Assembly: GCF_000238255.3 (NCBI RefSeq)
Contig: NZ_CP011040.1
Location: forward strand, 1,426,001 to 1,490,000
Source: Pseudoalteromonas spongiae UST010723-006
Lineage (GTDB): Bacteria > Pseudomonadota > Gammaproteobacteria > Enterobacterales > Alteromonadaceae
Length of the DNA stretch: 64,000 nt
Reading direction: 5' to 3'
Below the pieces are notes generated by a model, which did no database searches, was not told where the DNA came from, and saw nothing but the letters and a program-made list of their open reading frames with translations. The translations under genes were made by a program, and so were the position numbers. This document shows positions 59,631-64,000 of the stretch, piece by piece; position 1 is the first letter of the stretch; each line of letters opens with the position of its first letter.

Positions 59631-60679
59631 GCTTTAAACTCCACATCTGACACCACTTGCGATACACATAATTGAATTAACTCTTCACCGTAATCTGATA
59701 ATTTACCGGTGCGCATATCTCGCACTACGCCTTTTTTCTTTACGCATTGGCATTGATGACAAATACCCATGCCACAGCCATAAGGCACATTAATTTTGTT
59801 TGCTTGAAACTGCGCTAAAAGTGGCTGTTGGTTGTCGGCTGTAAATTTAATGCCGCCATGGTCCACCTGAAAATGCGCTTTTTCATCACCGTGTACATGC
59901 AAATTAACTAACGAAAAATGCTCACTTGAAATTGATATCTGATGGGCTTCTGCATAATTTTGAATAGTTTTATAAAAATCATTTGGACCACACACCAGCC
60001 ACTTTGAATTATGAAACTCCGATAGCTTTTCAATAACATCGCCGTCACTACTTCGACTAAGTAAGGTAAAGGTAAAATTTGCTAAGCGATTGCTTAAGCT
60101 CTCAAGTTCCGCCACCACTAGATGCTCATTTGCTTTTGCGTAGTACACCAAATGGATAGGATCCACCTGTTCGTGTAGGTTTTGATGCAGCATCGCAATA
60201 AATGGCGTAATGCCAGAGCCAGCAGCGAAAAAAGTAACCGCACCGCTTTGCGGTAATAAAAACGCTCCCTTGGGTTTTGAAATATTAACCCACGAATTAA
60301 CCTGTAAGCGCGCTAAATAAGGGGTAAATGCCCCCGCATCTTGCTGCTTAACCACTAAACGGATCACCCCTTCGTGCATTGCCTGATTCGGGCTTGAAGC
60401 AATAGTAAATACACGCGTAACTAATCGGCCGTTAATCTCTAACGTTAGTTCAATATGCTGCCCCGCTTTATGCGTTGGCCAACGGGACTCTGTTTTTAAC
60501 TCAATCGCAAGTGTTCGATTAGCAATAGCCTGAACCACAACCACCTTGGCTCGATAATAACCATCGCGCCAACTTGGCTTAAATAATTGAATTACAGGCT
60601 CAATATATCCCGCCATCGATGTGTGATGGAAAAACTGTTTACTGAACCAGTTAGAAAGTGGGTTTAACAAAACATTCAT
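59627..60679 (-). CDS. Ferredoxin reductase (FAD, NAD, 2Fe-2S) for the desaturase
   Basis: A 350-residue electron-transfer protein. A ferredoxin-reductase FAD domain (ATRVFTIASSPNQ-type RxYS variant, here TRVFTIASSPNQ) is followed by an NAD(P)H domain (VTFFAAGSGITPFIAMLHQN) and a C-terminal plant-type 2Fe-2S domain with CGMGICHQCQC and a late Cys (IQLCVSQV). It passes electrons from NAD(P)H to the desaturase, to which it is coupled by a 4-base overlap. No TetR-type regulator is adjacent, unlike in many gammaproteobacteria. Confidence 0.92.
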   Translation of the reverse strand: MNVLLNPLSNWFSKQFFHHTSMAGYIEPVIQLFKPSWRDGYYRAKVVVVQAIANRTLAIELKTESRWPTHKAGQHIELTLEINGRLVTRVFTIASSPNQAMHEGVIRLVVKQQDAGAFTPYLARLQVNSWVNISKPKGAFLLPQSGAVTFFAAGSGITPFIAMLHQNLHEQVDPIHLVYYAKANEHLVVAELESLSNRLANFTFTLLSRSSDGDVIEKLSEFHNSKWLVCGPNDFYKTIQNYAEAHQISISSEHFSLVNLHVHGDEKAHFQVDHGGIKFTADNQQPLLAQFQANKINVPYGCGMGICHQCQCVKKKGVVRDMRTGKLSDYGEELIQLCVSQVVSDVEFKA

Positions 60680-61623
60680 AGTTTAGGCTTACACATGTAC
60701 GCTCAATTAGCGCACAAGTGTAAGCTGAACAGGTGTTTTTTTTCAAGCCCCTTAATAGGTGAAAATAGAGTTTTTACTTTATAAACCTAAGCGAGCACTC
60801 TTTTAACCTAGCTGCTAACACATGCCTTTTATGAGTTTAAAACCAAATAAAACAATAAGTTAAAACTTTCACAGCTTAATAAATCAGCTCTTTCAAATAG
60901 CCTTTTTATTTAGGATTATTTTTTAAAAAATTTGATGGGTTTGGTTTGAAAAAAATCTTTAACGTGGGAGTTTAAGTAAATGATTTGAGTTCAATTTGTA
61001 ATATCTGAGTATATAAAGTCACCTAATTCCAAAATTCCAATTTTAAGATTTGATCGAGTTTCAATAGCTTGAATAATGAACTTGTTTTTGTGGAAATCAG
61101 GTATGTATAAACTCAGCTAATTCCAGAATCTGAACTTAGATTAATTTCATTAAAACAGTTGGTTAGGCTAATTAAACCGAAAAAATGGCAGCTTTTTTTC
61201 TGAATTAGCGTTATTTTTATCGATTATTTTTTCTGTCCGTTAGTAATTTTTTGAGATTTCAATCTGGAGAAGGTGGGAGTTTTGAACATTCAAACGACTC
61301 TCAATGGTCGTCTAATCGCTATTAACCAAGTTCTCAAAAATAGACGTTCACCTATACACGTTTTTGCCCCAAGACGTGTTTATTCGAATGCCGCAAAAGA
61401 GCGAACAGCGGTCTTTAAAAATTACTTTTCTATTTCGTCAGAGTATATTGCTTGCATAGTCAGGAAAACAATCCAATCGCACGTTTTTGTCCTGAGATAA
61501 AAGCCATCATTGCTGCATTTTGTTAGTACTGGCAAATAGTTAAGAAGTTTGTTACAAATGAGTCATTCATAAAAACGAGCGACGCTGTGGTAGAAAAATG
61601 CGCGATTCGCTCGCTATAAACAT
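60680..61623. other. Long gene-free A/T-rich stretch
   Basis: About 940 bp without a supportable gene. It holds two copies of a TTCCA-type repeat (61014-61055 and 61115-61153). Near the end is an inverted pair GAGCGA ... TCGCTC (61577-61613) just before the first cassette junction, which may be what is left of an upstream attC. A 75-codon frame at 61273 with GTG/TTG-type start looks spurious. Confidence 0.5.
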
Positions 61624-61628
61624 GTTAA

Positions 61629-61949
61629 ATGGCAATCATGGATATCGAAGCTATCAAACAAGTTCTGAGATCTTGGTTAGAGGAAGGCTACCTAGAAGGT
61701 GAACTATCAGTAGAGCCAGAATGGTATGTCTTGTGGCAGCCTGAAGAACTGAAAGAATTCAATCGCGACTATCAGATCGCCGAGTACGCTCCTGGCTTTT
61801 TAACATTCGGCGGTAATGGTGGCGGTGAGCTTTTGGTTGTGAATGAAGCCGAAGAGGTGTTTTACATGCCAAGCATTGGTATGGCACCAGAATCGGCCAT
61901 TAAGATTGCAAATAGTCTGCAAGAATTTAAAGGCTACATGCAGCAATGA
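61629..61949 (+). CDS. SMI1/KNR4 (SUKH-like) protein in an integron-type cassette
   Basis: A 106-residue soluble protein: WLEEGYLEGELSVEPEWYVL, ELKEFNRDYQIAEYAPGFLT, FGGNGGGELLVVNE. This matches the SUKH superfamily, which includes immunity proteins against bacterial toxins and cell-wall regulators. The ATG lies inside the cassette junction GTTAAATG with no RBS; ATG 61638 is an alternative start. Its 3' end runs straight into the attC at 61957, whose first box ATTTAAC is the exact complement of the 5' junction GTTAAAT (61624-61630). No toxin partner is visible. Confidence 0.75.
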   Translation: MAIMDIEAIKQVLRSWLEEGYLEGELSVEPEWYVLWQPEELKEFNRDYQIAEYAPGFLTFGGNGGGELLVVNEAEEVFYMPSIGMAPESAIKIANSLQEFKGYMQQ

Positions 61950-61956
61950 ACAAGCC

Positions 61957-62034
61957 ATTTAACAAGGCCAAGCAGCATCGCGCACTCCGTGCGCTGGACC
62001 TCGCTACGCTCGGCCGCTGTTGGCGGCGTTATGT
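61957..62034. repeat. attC recombination site (integron cassette)
   Basis: A 78-bp site with R'' ATTTAAC (61957-61963), L'' GGCCAAGCAGC, L' GCTGTTGGCGGC and R' GTTATGT (62028-62034). The L arms pair with one extra unpaired G in L'', a classical attC trait. The middle has nested hairpins (GCGCACTCCGTGCGC). The site lies between two small genes of one orientation. Confidence 0.8.
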
Positions 62035-62049
62035 GCTAGGAGAGTAAAC

Positions 62050-62514
62050 GTGGACAAAATCGTTATTTCACAATTAGTTGATAGTGATCGAAGTGCTGTT
62101 TTTGACTTGCTTCAAAACGAGCAAACTATGAGGTTTTTGGGACCTAGAAGACCTTTGACTGATGCAGAAGCTGAAGTTTGGTTTGCTAATGAGCAACAGG
62201 CAAAAACTAGGTTTGCGTTCAGGTCTGTTGAAACTAACGAAATTGTTGGGTTTTGTGGAATTACGCTACTTGATGCTGAGCTCGACTTTGGGTATTTCAT
62301 TCGACAGAAGTTTTGGGGGAAAGGGCTGGCGTGGCTAATGTGCAAGTCAGCAATATTCAAACTGGCTCAATCCATCGACTTAACCCAAGTTAAAGTTTTC
62401 ATTGCTTCAGATAATGTGGGTAGCCAAAAAGTGGCGCATAAACTTGGTTGGCAAATAAAGTGCGTAGCTAAGAATGAATTTGAGTCAGGGCACTTATATC
62501 AAATACGTGCATAA
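62050..62514 (+). CDS. GNAT-family acetyltransferase in an integron-type cassette
   Basis: A 154-residue protein from GTG 62050 (RBS AGGAG). It has the RimJ/RimL-like layout: VFDLLQNEQTMRFLGPRRPL, ETNEIVGFCGITLLDAELDF, GYFIRQKFWGKGLAWLMCKS and NVGSQKVAHKLGWQI. It could modify a ribosomal protein, an antibiotic or another amine. The gene starts 16 bp after the attC and its stop codon lies in GCATAAC (62509-62515), a 6/7 complement of the 5' junction GTTATGT. Confidence 0.88.
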   Translation: MDKIVISQLVDSDRSAVFDLLQNEQTMRFLGPRRPLTDAEAEVWFANEQQAKTRFAFRSVETNEIVGFCGITLLDAELDFGYFIRQKFWGKGLAWLMCKSAIFKLAQSIDLTQVKVFIASDNVGSQKVAHKLGWQIKCVAKNEFESGHLYQIRA

Positions 62515-62550
62515 CAAAGCATTTCAGAGTGATTCGCAACGCTTAGCTGT
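62509..62550. repeat. Truncated attC of the GNAT cassette
   Basis: GCATAACAAAGCATTTCAGA followed by GTGATTCGCAACGCTTAGC resembles the first half of Vibrio-type attC repeats as I remember them. The second half (…AATGCGTTA) is missing, so the array is cut here. Confidence 0.55.
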
Positions 62551-62552
62551 AT

Positions 62553-62705
62553 ATGGAAGATTGGCATGTTAAGCATTTCGAGCATTTAACACCCACAGTA
62601 ATAAGTGATTTTAATGGCAAGCCTGTAATTAAAATTAATGAACTAAAGGCATGGTATACAGATAACAAACCAACTAAAAGTACGGAGAAAATAAATGGAC
62701 TTTAA
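62553..62705 (+). CDS. Possible 50-residue small protein
   Basis: The frame MEDWHVKHFEHLTPTVISDF ... ends INGL and overlaps the next start by 11 bases. No RBS precedes the ATG and the frame begins right after the truncated attC, so it may be the tail of a broken gene. No family recognised. Confidence 0.3.
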   Translation: MEDWHVKHFEHLTPTVISDFNGKPVIKINELKAWYTDNKPTKSTEKINGL

Positions 62706-63012
62706 CCAAACTAAACAAATTCTTGAAACTGTCGCATCCCATGGTAAATCTGGATGCGGTATCATAACTTTGGCAAATCAAACTAATATTAGCCAATCAC
62801 AACTGAGAGAGTTTCTCGATTCTAATAATGATTTTTTCTGCCAACTAAACAATAAACCCACTTATACACTTAACGCATTTGGTAAATACAAAGGCTCTGT
62901 TGAAGCTATGTTGCAATCTGTTTCAGAGCGCAATGAAAAAACAAAGTTAAATCAATTGATTTTGGTTGCATGTGTCGCTTTTGCTTTTGGGTATATTTTA
63001 GGCGGCATATAA
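62695..63012 (+). CDS. Hypothetical tail-anchored protein
   Basis: A 105-residue protein. The N-terminal half looks like a small winged-helix fold (QILETVASHGKSGCGIITLA, NISQSQLREFL), followed by a C-terminal membrane helix (QLILVACVAFAFGYILGGI). RBS CGGAG. It could be a membrane-tethered regulator; that is inference. No family recognised. Confidence 0.65.
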   Translation: MDFNQTKQILETVASHGKSGCGIITLANQTNISQSQLREFLDSNNDFFCQLNNKPTYTLNAFGKYKGSVEAMLQSVSERNEKTKLNQLILVACVAFAFGYILGGI

Positions 63013-63121
63013 CCAGTTGCTACAGCATCATTTCGGCCAAAAATACTGCCGGACTAAGCTATGGCGACACTATTTAGCAAATCGGAATTGCATTTAATTA
63101 AACCAAACAAGAAAGTAAAAC

Positions 63122-63331
63122 ATGATTAAAAAGATAATCTCTATCTTAATAGCAATACTAGGTGCTTGGATGTACCTGCATGATGACCCCATTTTTGGCG
63201 TTATTCTTGTCTTTACCGCGCTTCTAATTTATCGACATGCTGACTTTGGAGTAAGTGTTTATTCCGAATTTGATTCGTCGACTGATTCTAGCTCTAGCTC
63301 GGGCAGCGATGGTGACTCAGGCGGAGATTAA
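63122..63331 (+). CDS. Small membrane protein with Ser/Asp-rich tail
   Basis: A 69-residue protein with two membrane segments (KIISILIAILGAWMYL; FGVILVFTALLIY) and a striking low-complexity tail (SSTDSSSSSGSDGDSGGD). Such tails occur in small membrane proteins of unknown role. A strong hairpin terminator follows at 63367. Confidence 0.65.
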   Translation: MIKKIISILIAILGAWMYLHDDPIFGVILVFTALLIYRHADFGVSVYSEFDSSTDSSSSSGSDGDSGGD

Positions 63332-63366
63332 TTTCCGCCGCAACAAGCTGGATAAATGAGATAAAT

Positions 63367-63416
63367 AATAGTTGGCTGTTGCTTAAATTTTGCGAATTTA
63401 AGCCAACTATTTTATT
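63367..63416 (+). terminator. Rho-independent terminator
   Basis: AATAGTTGGCT (63367-63377) pairs with AGCCAACTATT (63401-63411). An inner alternative stem GCTTAAATT/AATTTAAGC is also possible. TTTATTTC follows. Confidence 0.8.
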
Positions 63417-63465
63417 TCAGTAAAACACGGCGCAGCATTGGTAAAGAATCAGCATTAAACGTCTA

Positions 63466-63594
63466 ACAAATATTCCAGCTTTAAGTGATTTTAAAGAAAA
63501 AATTCCAGAGTTAGGTGATTTTGAACATGCAAAGTGTGTGTTATATCCGTTTGAAAATAAGTGAAATTCTTAAATTGGAATTCTGGAATAAAGT
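63466..63594. repeat. Dispersed TTCCAG-type repeats, opposite orientation to those at 61.0 kb
   Basis: ATTCCAGCTTTAAGTGATTT and ATTCCAGAGTTAGGTGATTT lie in tandem at 63470-63525, then a third unit AATTGGAATTCTGGAATAAA near 63575. Related units lie in the opposite strand sense at 61014-61055 (AAGTCACCTAATTCCAAAAT) and 61115-61153. Confidence 0.5.
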
Positions 63595-63622
63595 GAGTTT
63601 GTACAATGCGTGCAGTTAACGT

Positions 63623-64000
63623 TCAAATACCATACCTTTTCGTAAAGGCGTTTAACCCTTGCGGTGTAAATTGAATCACTCTGGAATCTAAGTCTTGGCT
63701 TGCCCAATTACGATTCATCGCATCGTCTAACACCCATTTCCCAATACTACCCGCAAGGTGGCTTCTCCTTTCGCTCCAATCTAGACACGCTTTACACAAC
63801 GGTCGGCGGCGCTTGCTAAGTACGTTAAAATCAACACCTATCTTACAAAAAAAATCGTGCCCTGCTTCTGTCAACGTAAGCTCTGTAGATTCCTCAATAA
63901 GCAAACCTTGATCCACTAACGCATCAAGTAACCTTACCCCTAGCTCCCCCGCTAAATGGTCGTAACAAATACGCGATTTTCTTAGCCTTTCGTTTGCGGG
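63623..64000 (-). CDS. ArsR-type transcriptional regulator, partial (N-terminus beyond window)
   Basis: The frame is open to the right edge; about 125 C-terminal residues are present. Landmarks are RICYDHLAGELGVRLLDALV, FFCKIGVDFNVLSKRRRPLC, KACLDWSERRSHLAGSIGKW and VIQFTPQGLNAF. This is the C-terminal part of a known group of long ArsR proteins with C..CLDWSERR.HLAG. The annotated-looking start at 63916 is only an internal GTG. The cysteines could bind metal. Confidence 0.85.
   Translation of the reverse strand, partial: PANERLRKSRICYDHLAGELGVRLLDALVDQGLLIEESTELTLTEAGHDFFCKIGVDFNVLSKRRRPLCKACLDWSERRSHLAGSIGKWVLDDAMNRNWASQDLDSRVIQFTPQGLNAFTKRYGI

Noticed and set aside
61273..61500. 75-codon frame in the gene-free stretch before the cassette island
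   Set aside because: No ATG with RBS, unusual composition, no recognisable domain, and it lies among dispersed repeats.
1..64000. CRISPR array, tRNA, rRNA or prophage genes
   Set aside because: I looked for regularly spaced repeats, cloverleaf-like segments and phage structural genes and saw none.

Overview
The window looks like chromosomal DNA from a marine gammaproteobacterium of the Alteromonadales, most likely Pseudoalteromonas or a close relative. This is inference, from moderately low GC, the gene families (OsmC-YcaO fusion, ArfA, PA2169/DUF1328 stress genes, FecI-FecR-regulated TonB receptor) and the repeat types. I see no tRNA, rRNA, CRISPR array, complete insertion sequence or integron integrase.

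Layout. 1-3.1 kb: an iron/heme-type TonB receptor (cut by the window edge) with its anti-sigma and ECF sigma factors. 3.5-12.4 kb: a MerR regulator facing an unknown membrane protein through a textbook MerR promoter, an S9 peptidase, a TonB-receptor remnant, lipoproteins, an arfA ribosome-rescue gene with a hairpin over its stop codon, an FG-GAP protein and a Sel1-repeat protein. 12.5-19.7 kb: a MacB-type export operon with its own sigma-54 response regulator and kinase, preceded by a good -24/-12 promoter. 19.7-22.7 kb: a membrane LytTR regulator divergent from a DUF2141 protein and a carotenoid oxygenase. 22.7-34 kb: mostly single housekeeping or accessory genes, a large lipoprotein metalloprotease, an ene-reductase group and a MarR/AhpD-like pair sharing a 38-bp perfect palindrome. 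A 269-bp MITE-like element sits at 28.56 kb. 34-39.6 kb: an accessory stretch of small plus-strand genes with attC-like boundaries, another MITE-like element, direct repeats, a trypsin-ankyrin protein and an RDD pseudogene. 39.6-42.7 kb: a methyltransferase and OsmC-YcaO.

43.5-55.7 kb is the most interesting part. A signalling operon encodes a phosphatase-diacylglycerol kinase fusion, a sigma-54 activator, a mini H-box protein, a CHASE3 kinase, a single REC protein and a hybrid kinase. It is followed, after a GNAT and an EAL protein, by envelope-stress genes (BON protein, MscS channel, PA2169 four-helix protein, DUF1328 protein, small lipoprotein). I find -24/-12-like elements before the BON, MscS and PA2169 genes and a weaker one before the signalling operon. 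A shared dyad ATGTA-N5-TACAY lies upstream of the signalling operon and, twice, between BON and MscS. This reads as a self-controlled sigma-54 stress regulon.

55.8-60.7 kb: a LysR/VOC/ene-reductase group and a fatty-acid desaturase with its ferredoxin reductase. 61-63.6 kb: a small island with one convincing attC site between two cassette genes (a SUKH-type protein and a GNAT), bracketed by related short repeats in opposite orientation. The window ends inside an ArsR-type regulator.
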